From positions 145,652,237-145,716,236 of the forward strand of contig CM070899.1 in NCBI GenBank assembly GCA_036417435.1: a DNA stretch of 64,000 nucleotides, in the 5' to 3' direction. The notes below the pieces were generated by a model. The model was not told where the DNA came from. It did no database searches and was given only the letters and a program-made list of their open reading frames with translations. Origin of the DNA: Inia geoffrensis. Taxonomy: Eukaryota > Chordata > Mammalia > Artiodactyla > Iniidae. Numbering within the stretch: position 1 is the stretch's first letter; every line of letters starts with the position of its first letter. The position numbers and the translations under genes are program-made. Shown here in pieces: positions 10,538 through 22,969 of this stretch.

Positions 10538-12511
10538 GGCCTTAGCCTGTGTCTAACACACAACTTCTTTCTCAAGAAATCGAAACACAGTACTGTTGTT
10601 TAACAAGCTCATAAGGCTATGACGGGAAAATTTGTTAGATGTCTCCAGGAAATCGTATCTTGGGCATCTATCTGACATAACAGCAACCTTATCAAAAACG
10701 TAAAGCATTTATTTGACTTTGCTTGCTTTTAGAGAGCTCGTGACAACTTCCAGTAATCTTCTATCAAAGCTCCCATCTGTTTAATCCACTCCAGACATTT
10801 GCGCGGAGCGCTGCCACTCTCTCGTGTGTATTGTCTGCTTTCAGATCCATCTTTTCCTGCTTAATAAAAACCATGACAACTTTCCCACCTCCTTTGCCCA
10901 TCTCCCTTTCCTCATTCCTCCCGACTGTTTTTAAAGAACCAGGGAGCGGACCTATGCGTTCACATCTCCAAATCCTCTAAAAGGAAAGAGCAAGCAGAGC
11001 TCAGAGAGCCCCAAGGTTCCTGTTGCTCTTTTTGTAATGGCCATGGACTCCGGTTGCTATGTGAACCTGTCTGCCCCACCCTTTTCACGTTAAGCTGTCC
11101 TCATCAATGGGAAAATAGAAATGAAACAGGAGCGTGCAAGCTCCACTTTCTCTCTGACACATATTAAACCTACTTCCTGCTCTGGCCATTCCTGTGCCCT
11201 TGGAAACTTCTTAAAGATTCAGAAGGGGAAGAACCCAGTCAAAGAACCAATCAACGAACAAAAATAAACAAACCCCTCTTCTTCCGTAACCCCATTTTGC
11301 AGACGAGAAAACCAAGGCTCTTGTCCATTGCCAAATCTATTAAATCCATCACATCGAGAGGTACACCTACTCAGGCTGTAGTTCCCCTGCTCAAATTTCC
11401 TAATGACACTAACTCAAAGAGTCACTGGAGCCAGAGTCCCCGTCCCCACATATGGTGACTAGTGGTGGACCCTGGCTTGGGTGTGAGCATGGCAGAGAAC
11501 TACAGCAAAGCCTCCTCTGCTGGACATGGGGCAGAGCTTCCCAGAGGTGCACTGGCTAGGGCAGAAGGAACAGGTAGAAGGACTGAGACATGCAAACAGT
11601 CAGTGCAAATAACAGGTGACGCTAGCCCAATAAAACTCCTTTATGAAGTAATTAGCGGTTCATAAAATCTGTTCAGTAACTTAGAAACCTCTGTCCCACT
11701 CTTTTAAGCCTTTGCTGCTGCTAAAGGGCCCTTGGGAAACATTAGCTCCTACTCTGCAATGAATCACACGGCGTCGGCAAGGTGGCTAGCAGCCACTCAC
11801 TTAGACATGCTTCCTGCTTTTTGGACTGAGAAGACGGTCTCAAGTCACTCCAGTTTAAGGGGAACATTAACAGGAGACCATGAGAGGATGGGCAGGGAAA
11901 GGAAGAGAACTGACGGTGGCCTGAACTACAGGCTTATCTCCCTCCCACGTGCAATGGGATGGACCTGCCTTTCAGAATTAGGTCAAAAATTAGAAACCAA
12001 GAATGTACAGGGCCTGGCCCAGTGCCTAGCACTGTTCCCAAACCATTGGTGGCCTCCATCCATATGTTTGCCGGTCATAGTGGCATTGTTGTTTATAATT
12101 CTCATGCATTCATTGCCTACAACGTCCCCCTCTATTCTTCAGAAGAACCCTATGAAGTATCATCTGTGGCATTAAAATAAGAGCCTAAGATATAAGGACT
12201 TGGCTTACCTATAAGCTCATAACCAAGTCCTTCTTGAATTTTAACATCTCTTGGAAGACAAAAAAATCACTCTAATAACACAACAAAAACACAAAAGAAA
12301 AGTCTTATAGCTAAAAAGCTCTGAAGAAATGTAACTTTCAGTTGGGCAGCATTAATATTTTCATGAACATCCCGATGGATCTGAGGCCTAATTTCCTTTG
12401 AAGACTAAGACATGGTGGTCGTGAAGAGCAGGGGTGCCAGTCTCAGCCAGGCACTTCTAATCACAAGACTGTAATTAGTAGTAGACATGAGTAGAAAGAG
12501 AGATTCTGCTT
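10538..12511. other. mostly unrecognised; MIR scrap at 11285-11330
   Basis: Nearly 2 kb without a supported gene. 'accccattttgcagacgaga' at about 11289 is a MIR-core remnant in minus orientation. The rest I cannot assign. Confidence 0.4.
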
Positions 12512-12524
12512 AAAGAAATCACTG

Positions 12525-12758
12525 TGGCGTTTCCCTGGTGGCACAGTCATTAAGAATCCTCCTGCCAATGAAGGGGACACAGGTTCGTGCCGTGGTCTGG
12601 GGAGATCCCACATGCCGCGGAGCAAATAAGCCCGTGTGCCACAACTACTGAAGCCCGCACACCTAGAGCCCGTGCACCCCAATGAAGAGTAGACCCCGCT
12701 TGCTGCAACAAGAGAAAGCCCATGCACAGCAACAAAGACCCAACGTAGCCAAAAAAAA
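12525..12758 (+). mobile_element. CHR-type SINE (long-form body), sense
   Basis: Head 'tttccctggtggcacagtca', B-box-like 'aggttcgtgcc', then the CHR body with 'cacaactactgaagcccgc' and a terminal A run. A 13-bp duplication 'aaagaaatcactg' occurs at 12512-12524 and 12759-12771. It is about 234 bp, shorter than the 320-bp long form, with an internal deletion of body units. Confidence 0.9.
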
Positions 12759-12771
12759 AAAGAAATCACTG

Positions 12772-13555
12772 AGGTGAACTCTGCCCATGATATGTAGAGC
12801 GGTGGGGTTACATCATTTTCTTTCATTTTTTTTTTTCATTCATTTTTCTCACCCATCAGGGGACAGACCCACGCTCTGTTCGGGGTCCTGCAGCCTGGTA
12901 GACTCACACTAACTGCTAACCAGGCATGGCGGTATGCTCTGGGAGCCCACGAGGCAGAGGTACCACCAGGGAACAGGCTACCCAACTGATTCACTAGATG
13001 ATTCCAAATACGGTACACTAGGCTCTATAGAAAACACATCCTCCCCGCCACCACTGTGAACGCAAAGAAAAAGGTTTCAGACCCAAAAGACAGAGTTCAA
13101 AAGCCATTCAGGGTAAGGATCAAGGGATACAGATCCAGCTTTCATAGGATGACTTCCTGACGGAGGAGGGTAAGATCTGTCTCCACTTTCCAGGTTGTTT
13201 ATTAAACATCAGTCTAGCTCCTTCACAGCTCTACTTTCTCAAAGCGTCAGTTTTCTTCTCATATGGATTAACAAAAGATGAAAAAGAGGAAGAATTTTTT
13301 TAAAAATGCAGTGAATTTCAATCCCCTCATCTTGAAAACAGGACCAGGCTCGCCGTCCGGCACAAATGTGGCCATTTAGGATACAAAGGGCTACTCAACT
13401 TTTTCACTGTATGTTCTGTAAATAACTGTAGATTCTCTTTAAGCTGAGTCTTATTCTCGGGAAGCTGCAGAGAAGCACCAAGAAACCCTTGAGAGGCCTT
13501 AGCATACTTATCACCCAAGCCCTCATGTCACACTTGAAGACGCCGAGCCCCAAAG
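12772..13555. other. no recognised feature
   Basis: No gene or named repeat that I can support. Confidence 0.35.
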
Positions 13556-13660
13556 GGCACATCCAGGTCCTGGGTCAGATCCCTCCCTATAGGTTGTGTG
13601 ACCCTGGGCAAGCTACCCAACGGCTCTGAGTCCCCTCTCCTATAAAATGACCAGGTTTGC
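13556..13660 (+). repeat. MIR SINE
   Basis: 'gtcctgggtcagatccctcc', 'gttgtgtgaccctgggcaag', 'gctctgagtcccctctcc', 'tataaaatgacc' give the MIR core in plus orientation. Confidence 0.7.
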
Positions 13661-14929
13661 TGGGACAACCACCCACTCAGCGATTCCATGATTTCTGGCT
13701 ATTTCCTGCAATCAGATCCTCTCTCTCAGCTCTGTTCCAGGACCTACATCTCCAAGCTTCCCTTGAAGGCAGGTCAGCACTGCACGTTTCCCACTGCCCA
13801 GCATCCTTCCATCCTTGGCAGCCTCCTGGCAATTCTTGAAGCCCTGGTTCCCATGTCATCAGCAATTTAAAAGATACACTCCCTGGCTGACCATGCAGTT
13901 AGTCTCTCCCGTTCCCGTCTATACTTTTCATGTACTTATCACACTGTTTATCAAAGCAGCTTTTAACTGTATGTTTGCAGTCCTGGCTGTGGCCCCTGAG
14001 AGCAAGAGACCCAGTTCAAAGAGAGATGAGGTGAGTAAATCCTTGATGGATGAATTCAGAAACAGAAGAACACATTTATTTAATTTTATGTCTTTTCTCA
14101 CAGGCACCTAGTAATAAGGCAAAAATAATGCATTTTGAGAAAATTACCACTTCGACAAGGCGTGAGCTTTTTCCTCCATCCCAGAACTTCCCACACTTTA
14201 GAGCAAGTGGCCATCAACGTCCTTAAGAGTTTTATTACTGACTGTTTACTAGTGACTATTACCCTGGACCATTACTTTGCCCCCACCCCCCTCCCCAAGG
14301 TGCTACCCTTTTGAGATAATCACATGCACAGGCCTTAAAACATCCCGACACTTTAACAGGAGGATGTGGCTTGTTTTTGTTCCCCAAACACAATCGGTCT
14401 AATCGGCAAGAAAAACTATATAGCTAGAGGCTAAAAATAATTTTGGAAAAAAAAAGCACCTCTGAATATCCAACTTCCTTTGCTAAAAATCTCATCCTTT
14501 TAAAGTCAGGAATTTCTCAGCATCATTTGAATATTACTAGACTTTTTTTTTTTCCATTCCCCTCAAGGGCTCATCGGGATTTTATGCCAACGGATGGGAA
14601 GCTTGGTTTCAGACAGGATTTCCTGCTTCATCTCTACACCTTCTGGTTCAGTCTCGTCCCAAAGCAATAAAATGAATTGACTTTGTCTTCCTGCCACTCC
14701 CAACAAGTGTGAGGCTCTCATTGTAAATTGGCTTTGGCCGATTATAAAAATCCAGGTGTTACTCTAATAGATGGCATGGAAGGACGAGGAAAGGGGACTC
14801 TGACACTCTGTCTTCCACTGATTCCCTCCCTTTCCCTGGGTTCCCAATGTCCCCAAGCGCCTGCTTCCCTCGGAGTCATCGTTAGAGTGAAAAATGATGT
14901 ATCTGCTTAATGTGAGCATCTCTCCGGAG
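13661..14929. other. no recognised gene
   Basis: Possible L2 scraps near 13,690-14,050, including 'gatggatgaattcag' at 14,045. A donor-like 'gaggtgagtaa' at about 14,028 has no matching exon context. Confidence 0.35.
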
Positions 14930-15030
14930 GGGAAGCTGCTTCAGGGACGGGCTGTGTCTCATTCATTTCTGTGGACTTAATCCCTGGCACATGTAGGAGT
15001 TCAATAACTCTCTGATGAATGAATGAATGA
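14930..15030 (+). repeat. L2 LINE 3'-end fragment
   Basis: 'tcagggacgggctgtgtctc', 'ttaatccctggcacatgtag' and 'gttcaataactctctgatg', ending in (GAAT)n, are the L2 3' terminus. Confidence 0.6.
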
Positions 15031-15154
15031 AGACCATGCCTTTGATGCTGCACCACCCAAGGTACAGTACACTTGGGCCACCCCAAAATGTGAGGACGCG
15101 ATGAGGACAACAGGCACCCCAATCATGTTGACGACCACGGGATCGTGGCTGCCC

Positions 15155-15315
15155 TTCGTTGAGTGCTTGCTATGTGTCTAGGAAAATCCATGTATTACCT
15201 CATTTAATCCTCACAAATTATTCTCTGGGGTACGTACCATTTTTAGCATCCCCTTAACAGGCAAGGGCTATGGTTTGGAGAGAATATGCAATTCAGGTGA
15301 AGTCACACACCCATG
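15155..15315 (-). repeat. MIR SINE, antisense
   Basis: 'tgagtgcttgctatgtgtct', 'cctcatttaatcctcacaaa', 'ggtacgtaccatttttagca', 'gaagtcacacacccatgg' are reverse-complement MIR in the right order. Confidence 0.75.
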
Positions 15316-16595
15316 GAGCCAGTATTTTTTTTTTTACTGTCATTAAAATCAGTTCTGGTCATATATGCCAGAAATAATGAAATGATTAAAAATGGTTCTA
15401 AGGTGGCTTGAGAGAATATATATTTTTGGAAAATGCTGCCCTGTGCACGATACTACCTTCTGGGTTTGCTAAATTCTCCCGTTGAGCACAGTGATAAGAT
15501 GTGGAAACAGGTCTCTTCTGAGCACTGATGTCAAAGAGGAGGCATCTGGGCTCATGTCACCGGCCCGTTGGGCCAGCTTTCTCTCTGTGAGTGTTGGGCA
15601 GGGCATAAACTGGACCATCCCTCCCTTCTTCCTGCCGACCCTGCTCGCTTCCTTTATCAACATCACCCCCACAGAATACAACAGGAAAGCCAATGGTGGA
15701 CACAGTACAAATAATAAGAAAATAAAAATAAAACTTGACTGCTTTTCAATGCAAGTTAGCCCCCAGAATCTGCAATGTATTGGGGTTTTTTTGTTTTTTG
15801 TTTTTTTTTACTCTCCCAGGACAGGGCTCAGGCCGGCCAGCCCACACAGTTTCTGGAATTTAGTATTTCTGCCAAATCAATCTGCTGAGATGGGAGTGTT
15901 AACTCATGGAGCTGACAGATTTCAACACTGTTTCAAACCAGAAGCTTCAAGACATGACAAAGGTGTGTGCTATGGGGAGAAAGAAATACCGTCTGAAGTT
16001 ATAAGTCTACACGGCTGGTAAAAAACGATGCAATTAGAGAGTAGCTCGCGTCCCGGACATACAACAGCTGGGAAAATCCGTCGCTGCCCTTGGACCACAG
16101 GATTGGACCCCGCCCACTGTTTTCCCCAGGGACCTATCCTGGGGGATACAATGATAATTGGGCAGCAGCTCTTTGGGTGCATGCTCTCTCAGGGTCCCTG
16201 CATCCACTCTCTTCTCCCACAGGATCTCATTTGACCTGTGCTTTGGGGGTAGAGAGAGGGCACAGTCCTCACTGCCCTGTCGTGAAGACCGCTATGACCC
16301 CTGTTTCTCTTCCACACCTGGGCCCGGCACCATTGGGACCTTAAGCCTGCCCCCCAAGACACTTGATAGAGCGACCAGGCAAAGCAGAGCCATCCCACGA
16401 CGAGCAGCAGGGGTGCATCCTCCCAGACAACAAGGGCAGGCTTTCCAGGGGCCGCTGACGGGCTGTGCGTGGAGCTGACTCAGACAGGGGCTGCAGGCGA
16501 CCCTCATGGAAAGGGACAAAGGCCTCCCTTCCCTGCCCGCCCGTGGAAGAAGGAGGGTGCCGCCACGAGAGAATCGTCCTCTCTGACCCCAACCC
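15316..16595. other. no recognised feature; chance 179-codon frame
   Basis: A plus frame of 179 codons (15482-16021) runs across a T-rich stretch near 15,785 and lacks any domain. Nothing else supported. Confidence 0.4.
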
Positions 16596-16599
16596 CGAT

Positions 16600-16690
16600 C
16601 TCTTCCAGCAAACTCTCGGCCATCCCTCAAGGCTCAGCTCAAACTCTTCTTGCTGCCCTGTGAGCCCTTCAAACTCCATCAGCACACCTG
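16600..16690 (+). repeat. L2 LINE fragment
   Basis: 'ccatccctcaaggctcagct', 'caaactcttcttgctgccct', 'gtgagcccttc' match the L2 segment 'catccttcaaggcccagctcaaatgccacctcc' in order. Confidence 0.6.
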
Positions 16691-16784
16691 CACCCTGGGG
16701 TGGGCTTGGCCACAGCAGTGACTAACAAAGTTTATAAATGAAAAGAAGCCTCTAAGGAAAACAAAAAGAGGGGTGGGTTGGTGG

Positions 16785-16985
16785 GGCTCACATGTGCTGA
16801 CCACCGATCAGCGAAGAGCTAGATGCCTCACCTGATCTGACTCTCCAGTGAATTTCATGAAATCCGTCCTCTCATTATCCCAAGTTACAGATGAGTAAAC
16901 TGAGGTTCAAGAACGGTCAAGTACATAGCTTGCCCAAGATCACAGAGCTGTTAAGTGGCAAAGCCAAGGCTTGCAGGTTTGGATC
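16785..16985 (-). repeat. MIR SINE, antisense
   Basis: 'tcattatcccaagttacaga', 'tgagtaaactgaggttcaag', 'cttgcccaagatcacagagc', 'tgttaagtggcaaagcc' are the reverse-complement MIR core. Confidence 0.75.
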
Positions 16986-17870
16986 TCACGCCTGGTGATA
17001 CGACGTCCACTGTATGTAGTGAGATATAGTAAGCAAGGCCACCGTGGCAGCGCCAAAAGCAGCGGCCAGCAGATGTCCATCCCGTTAGGAACGGCGTCAG
17101 CCCCTCCCAGCACACGCACACCTGCAGCCTCGTTAATGACGCACACTTTCCTACTGAAGATATACAGTTCCCAGAAGCAGTTCAGCTGGAGCACTCTAAA
17201 TATAGCTTCCTGGGGAAAAAATGTCCCTGCGCAGCACCTTGTCCCCAGGCCGGGCACAAGGGGAGCACCAGAAGCGGCATCAGATGCTGTAGTCACGACG
17301 TTGTACCTGACGGGCACCCAGGTAGCACCCAACAGCCACAGTGGCTGAGCACATAGGATCACAGACCTGTGCAGTAGGAATGGCGAGGATGCTGGGGGGC
17401 ACCCTTGCCCTTGGTTGGCCTCCCCTGCCATCAGGCTCTTCTTTGTGTTCGCCCAATCAGGTGCGCCCACAGGTGAGACCCAGGCTGTCCCTCCAGGTGG
17501 TCCTCTCTCCTGCCTCACTTTTCCTGCTTCACTCTGGCGGCCCTGGCTTACCTGCCAGAGTGAGGTCGGGCTGCCAGGAGGCTGGTGAGGGTACCAATTT
17601 AAACTCTGCTGTGAAATTCAGAGCTGCCAATTCTTGCAGAAGGGGAGTGGCTGTGCCACAAGGTGCTGGCGTCCTGCTGTTGCCCCTGACACCACAAGCA
17701 AGGCTTGTGAGGGCAGGAACGTAAAACAGGCTGGAAGGAGGTGCCAAGCCTGGCTGTGAAGAGCACCCAAGGCCGCTGCTCTGAATCCCCTCCACGGTCC
17801 CTGCTGTCCCGCTAGACCACCTTGCACAGTACCGATGTAAGGAATGATGCTGACAGGAGCCCCTCATCCA
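16986..17870. other. no recognised feature
   Basis: GC-moderate unique-looking sequence; several open frames on both strands but none with a domain. Confidence 0.35.
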
Positions 17871-17871
17871 G

Positions 17872-17950
17872 CAAACGCAAGGGACCTGCTCAAGGTCCCA
17901 CAGCTACTTAGCAGCAAAGGTGGTAAAACTGAAGCTCTGACTCCCAGCCA
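17872..17950 (-). repeat. MIR SINE fragment, antisense
   Basis: 'gacctgctcaaggtcccaca', 'gctacttagcagcaaagg', 'ctgaagctctgactccc' are the distal half of reverse-complement MIR. Confidence 0.6.
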
Positions 17951-18994
17951 GCACCCTCCCGACTACACCACCCGCACCCCGTCCTCAGGCCCGGCCTCGC
18001 ACCTGTCAGCGTTGGTCTGTGCCTCTCGGTTCCCCAGAAGCTTTGATCCCTGCCACTTGGCTCTGCATTGGCCCTGGTACAGCCCTGACCCACATCACCT
18101 CTCCGCTCCACCTCTGTGGTCTCGGTTTGGAGGCCCCCTCCCCTGCACATCAGCCCCCCAACCCGGCTTCCCCACCCATCACCTGCTTAGCTTCCCTCCT
18201 TCAAGAAGCTCCCATTCAGCTTCTCCAAACCTTGCCCTGTCAGGGCGTCCCTCAGTGTTTCAGCTAGTTCACGTGTGTCCCAGGCTCACCCACCCTGCTG
18301 GAAGCCTCCAGCCCTCCAGCTTGGTCTGGTGGAATGAAACCCACTTCAGCATCCCCTGTAGACTCTCTCCAGACCATCCATCGAGGAGCATCATGCATCC
18401 CCATGGCTCGCTTCACCCTTCACTCTCCCCTGATTCCTGAGCCAATGCTCCACGAGGGTCCCTTTGGGGACTCCCCTCCCCAGACTCCCACTTGCCTTCT
18501 CTCACCCTCCCCCACCAACCGCAGCCACCGCCCTCTCATTGCCTGTTTCTAAGAAGACAGTGGCCCTTTGGTGCAAGCACCCCTTCTCCGGTCCTTTGCA
18601 CCCCCAAATATTCACCTTTACACCCATTTCTTCTACTGCCCTGTCTCCGAAAATGACAATGCCTTTGCCCTTCAAAGGATAAACTCCCTGCTCACGAGCA
18701 TCTTCTCCAGAACACACTTCCTACAGGACCCCCTTTCTCTCCAACCTGTTCAACACCAGTTCTTCCCCATTGGGGAACATAATTTGGTCTCACTTCCAGC
18801 TTTGGAAGTTTGGTGACCCCTCTGCATCCTTTTCTAGACTTTTTTCACCACCACCCACTCTTTCCCCATCCCCTTAACCTCTGCTCCTCTGACTCTGTGG
18901 AAACAGCATTCTTGAACATCCTTTAGACCTTTGAGGGGTCAGTTCCAATAACTAGATATGAACCCTCATTTTCTCTAATCCCCCTGCAGCAGCT
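17951..18994 (+). repeat. pyrimidine-rich tract, probable old L2
   Basis: About 1 kb with strong C+T excess on the plus strand. A part at 18,180-18,260 ('tcaagaagctcccattcagc') is L2-like; the rest is too diverged to place. The composition leaves long open frames (for example 198 codons from 17,844) with proline/serine-rich, domain-free products. Confidence 0.4.
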
Positions 18995-19004
18995 GAAACT
19001 GCCC

Positions 19005-19214
19005 TTTTTTTTTTTTTTTTTGTGGTACGTGGGCCTCTCACTGTTGCGGCCTCTCCCGTTACGGAGCACAGGCTCCGGATGCGCAGGCTCAGCGGCCATG
19101 GCTCACGGGCCCAGCCGCTCCGCGGCACGTGGGATCCTCCCGGACCGGGGCACGAACCCGTGTCCCCTGAATCGGCAGGCGGACTCTCAACCACTGCGCC
19201 ACCAGGGAAGCCCG
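19005..19214 (-). mobile_element. CHR-type SINE (short form), antisense
   Basis: T-run at 19005-19020, body 'gtggtacgtgggcctctcac', 'ggcggactctcaaccactgc', head 'gccaccagggaagccc'. A 10-bp duplication 'gaaactgccc' lies at 18995-19004 and 19215-19224. Low divergence from the other short copies indicates a relatively recent insertion. It sits within L2-rich DNA. Confidence 0.93.
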
Positions 19215-19229
19215 GAAACTGCCCACGTT

Positions 19230-20270
19230 TGATGTTTTCTTCTTCGGATGCTCTCTCTCCTTTGCAAATGGCACCTCACTGCTTGTGCGGCTCCCTCTTA
19301 ACCTTGGATTTTCCCTTTAGCTGCTCCTTTTCCTTCTTCGGCCCATCACACCTGGTGTTGAGTAGCTGACCCTCTGCATCCTTTCCCTCTACTCTCTTCA
19401 AAGGAAGTGCTCTCCACTGTGACTATGTAAGATCCACACTACAGAGGAGATTTTCAAATACACACCTCAGTCTAACCTTTCCTGTTGCTTAACTTCACTT
19501 ACCTCACCTTGAGATATCAACATTCAGATGCCTGTTGCCACCTCAAATCCACCTGCTCAAAGGTCATCCGCCATCTTCTCCTAATCTTCTCCTCCCCCTT
19601 TTATGACTGTGACTCCCTGTCACACAGTCTCTGTGGGCTTTGCCCTCAGTCCCACCCTCTCTTGCTCTGATAAATCTCTGGAATCCATTCCTTCTTCTCC
19701 ATTTCCACTGTGACCACCCTGATTGTCATTACCCTTGCTGATTCATCCTTTGAGCCACGCAGTAGTTCTTCCCACTGGTCTCTCTGCTTCCCCAGTCTCT
19801 GTCACATGCTGTAAACTACTGCCATGTCCACCTGCAAATGCCATAGAGTCCCACTGCCTAAATCCCTCGGGGTCAGGACCAGGTCCTTGGCTTGGCCTTC
19901 AAAGCCTCTCCTAGTCGCATCCCACAAACCTGCAACATCAGAACGTGGTTTGCCGTCTCCCAGCCTCCCATGCCTGGGCCTCTTCCACACTGTATTCCTG
20001 TCCAGAACGTTCACCTCCCTCCTTTGGGCCAAAATCTTCTAAGGCCCAGCAGAAACTTCCTCCCTGGAACTACCCCAGCCTGAAATCCTTTCCTGCCATC
20101 CTTCAACCCTCTAACAAGCAGTGTCATGTCAATTCACTTGGTCATCACTCACGTGCCAGCTTATCATAGCTCTGCCAGCAGCCCTTCGCTTACATTTTAT
20201 TTCTCCAACTAAACTATCAGCTCCTGCCTTCACCACTTTTCACGGCCACTGTTTCAGAAGCCATCCCGCC
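19230..20270 (+). repeat. L2 LINE, long diverged copy
   Basis: The segment 19,690-20,270 follows L2 in order: 'tccatttccactgtgacc', 'cttcccactggtctctctgc', 'gtcaggaccaggtccttgg', 'cttggccttcaaagcctctc', 'cagcagaaacttcctccctg'. The upstream part (19,230-19,690) is more diverged. Plus orientation, non-coding remnant. Confidence 0.6.
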
Positions 20271-20915
20271 ACAAGCTCCGCCCCCGCGCCCATTCATGGG
20301 CAGAAGTGATCAGGCACCCCGGGCCCACCGGCGAGCAGACTCAGTCTTACAGCTGGAATGCAGGGGCAATGCCCCAACGGCACATGGCACCCTGTTTACC
20401 CACTACCTCATGGCTGAGTAGAAACCCTGGATTCTGCTTCAACTTCCTGCTCACTTAGCATTCCGGCTCTCCCCTGGGGACGGAAGCTGCTCTGGACCCC
20501 AGCCTACTGGCATGACATGTGGGAGACTCCATTTAATGGCATTACATTTACCAAAATGCTCATCCCCTGGCCCAGCCCCCTTGAGGACAGACCTTGCTTG
20601 TCCTATGCCACTCCAGGTGGCTCTCTAACGTGGAACTAGACATTATTGCTCCCCTGACTTTTGAGTATCTCCTGCTGTCCGAGGCATCTGTCAGCCAAGC
20701 CTGGTTAGATACGGAACCGAGCCGGAGTACACGAACCCTTTGGGGGCCTGCACCATGGAGAGTGGGCCTTTGCCCCGAGGAACCTACCACCCAACAGCCA
20801 GGTCTGTTTCCTCCATATCAGCTCCTGGCCGCCTCCTCCTCCCTCTTCACCAGGTCATGCTGCTGAATTCCCAGCATGCTTTGGGCCTGAACCCCTCCCA
20901 CCTTCTCCCTCTACA
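20271..20915. other. no recognised feature
   Basis: A short GC-rich patch (20,275-20,335) has a few CpGs but is far too short for a CpG island. No gene. Confidence 0.35.
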
Positions 20916-20919
20916 AAGA

Positions 20920-20999
20920 AGGACAATGTCCTGTAAGTTTCCATTTCCCCCTCTGCCTCCAGCACAGAGCCTGGCACACACTAGGCATTCAGTAACTTT
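20920..20999 (+). repeat. L2 LINE 3' terminus
   Basis: 'cctccagcacagagcctggc', 'acacactaggcattcagtaa' is the L2 3' end; the next SINE inserted right at it. Confidence 0.6.
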
Positions 21000-21015
21000 T
21001 GTAGATTCGATTTTT

Positions 21016-21334
21016 TCTTTTTTTTTGGCTGCGTTGGGTCTTTGTTGCTGCACCCAGGCTTTCTCTAGCTGCGACAAGCGGGGGATACTCTTCGTTGTGG
21101 TGCACAGAGTGTGCGGGCTTCTCACTGTGGTGGCTTCTCCTGCTGTGGAGCCCGGGCTCTAGGCACGCACGCTTCGGTAGTTGTGGCTCACAGGCTCTAG
21201 AGAGCAGGCTCTGTAGTTGTGGCGCACGGGCTTAGGTGCTTCGCGGCATGTGGGATCTTCCCGGACCAGGGCTTGAACCCGTGTCCCCTGCATTGGCAGG
21301 CGGATTCTTAACCACTGCGCCACCAGGGAAGCCC
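21016..21334 (-). mobile_element. CHR-type SINE (long form), antisense
   Basis: T-run then 'ggctgcgttgggtctttgtt', body with 'gtagttgtggcgcacgggct', head 'gcgccaccagggaagccc'. The 16-bp duplication 'tgtagattcgattttt' (21000-21015) and 'tgtagatttgattttt' (21335-21350) differs by one base, a C/T change at a CpG site. About 319 bp. Confidence 0.93.
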
Positions 21335-21350
21335 TGTAGATTTGATTTTT

Positions 21351-22055
21351 GAAGGAAAGTGTCTGAGGGGCAAATGGAGCAGACAAGGTAGATGCTTCAG
21401 TGCCCAGGACCGAGGAGAGGGCAGGTTTGCGTTCTCCCACTGCTCTTGAACCATTAAGCCTCTTTTACTTAGAGCTGCTTGAATACCACTTAAATAGGCC
21501 TGGCTGACTTCCTGTTTACAGAGCCCAGGGCAAGCACAGTTCAGTGCCCATAATAACAGTAAATTATGGCTGTAATTTAAACTTCAGGCCTGGAAGGAAA
21601 CCCTAATCGTAGGGCCTTCTCACCCCTGGAGCCCTCCAAAGAGCGCCAGTTTTCATTCCAGCACTTTCCCGGCCTCTTTGCACCCACGCTTCACATCCGT
21701 GCCTATGTGTTTGGCTCACACCAGGGTTGCGCTTAAAAGAACCAGCAGGTGGCCAGTTGTCCACACGGCCCGTAAACCGCGGGAGCTGGAGGAAAGCTGC
21801 CCAACAGCTTCTTATTTCCCTTCCTTTTGCTTGGGAGGCAACAAAGGCAATGACTTCCCCCACAGGTTTCTCCCTTGCCAGGTCCGAAGGGCAACATGCG
21901 GAAGCGTTTGCCTGGATCGGGGGAGATGAGGACGCCTCCGCCTGACTCTTTGGAGCAGGTGACGGAAAGATGGAGCAGGGGTACCAAACGAGGCTTCCGC
22001 ATCACTGTTTCTATTTGGAGGGAGCACCTGCAGCGGCCAAGCCTTTTACGTGCAG
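21351..22055. other. no recognised feature
   Basis: No supported gene or repeat. Confidence 0.35.
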
Positions 22056-22059
22056 TACC

Positions 22060-22230
22060 CAGCTCAATCTCTGCCAGGTCTCTGTCACCCATTAGGAGAG
22101 CACTATTCTTATGCCATTTGACAAGGTGAGAAACTAAGGCTCAGAGAGGCTCAGCATCCTGCCTAAGGTCACAGGGCTGTGTGGGGCAGGTCCAGGAATT
22201 AAACCCAGTGTGTCTGACAAAGTCCAAGCC
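22060..22230 (-). repeat. MIR SINE, antisense
   Basis: 'tgagaaactaaggctcagag', 'gcctaaggtcacagggctgt', 'caggaattaaacccagtgtg' are reverse-complement MIR. Confidence 0.72.
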
Positions 22231-22689
22231 CTCCCCTAACATCCTCCTGCCAGCGGGGTCTTTGAAGGTCCTTTTCGGTGCCTCAATTTTATGATGGGTC
22301 TATGTCTCGGCTGGATTTAAAACCAAGTAATGAAGTTTGATTATGAGTGGCATTTTCTGTCTCACTGGAAAATGACCTTTCGCCTATTCTTAATAGTTTA
22401 GGTCCTCGGCTGGCAAGTACAATCCCACTCAGATGGTGGCCCGGGCTTGCCTCACCAATTAAGAGCTCCCTGGAGCACACTGGATCATAGGAACAAAACA
22501 CATCCTCCGGCCTTTTGCCACAGCGGGGTCTCTGCCCTAGAAGGCCTGCAGGGCTGGGATCGGATCTCACTTCCCTTTCCATCATGGCAGCAGCCAACAC
22601 AGCCCCTGGCCAGAGCACAGGCCACACATCTTGGAAATATCAGAGGAGTGCAATACACTTGCTTTCTAGCAGCGGCGTCTGTGTAACAC

Positions 22690-22800
22690 AAGCCTCACAT
22701 CCGTGATCCTCTACATTCCCATCTGTGAAATGGGAATAACCACACCAAACCCACTGCATTGCTGAGAGAGCTGAGTTAACGATGTGAAAGAATGTCAATC
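22690..22800 (+). repeat. MIR SINE fragment
   Basis: 'cattcccatctgtgaaatgg', 'gaataaccacaccaaaccc', 'ttgctgagagagctgagtta' follow the distal MIR. The proximal half is missing or decayed. Confidence 0.6.
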
Positions 22801-22969
22801 TAACACAGAACCAGAAGATATAAAATGCAGAACCTCATGCCTGTGTCCTCAGGAAAACAAAACTGAAGGACTAAGAGAGTGATTTCACGTAAATGCCTGA
22901 TTTACGGAAAAATGATAGCATTGGAATTTTCTCGGATGATCATTACTTGTCTCCTATCAACCTTGGGAA

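Noticed and set aside
15482..16021. 179-codon plus-strand frame with a hydrophobic stretch
   Set aside because: The hydrophobic part is translation of a T-rich tract near 15,785; no other support.
17844..18440. 198-codon proline/serine-rich frame
   Set aside because: Product of the pyrimidine-rich composition, which lacks stop codons on this strand.
20270..20340. Small CpG-containing patch as a CpG island
   Set aside because: Only about 70 bp; far below island length and without promoter features.
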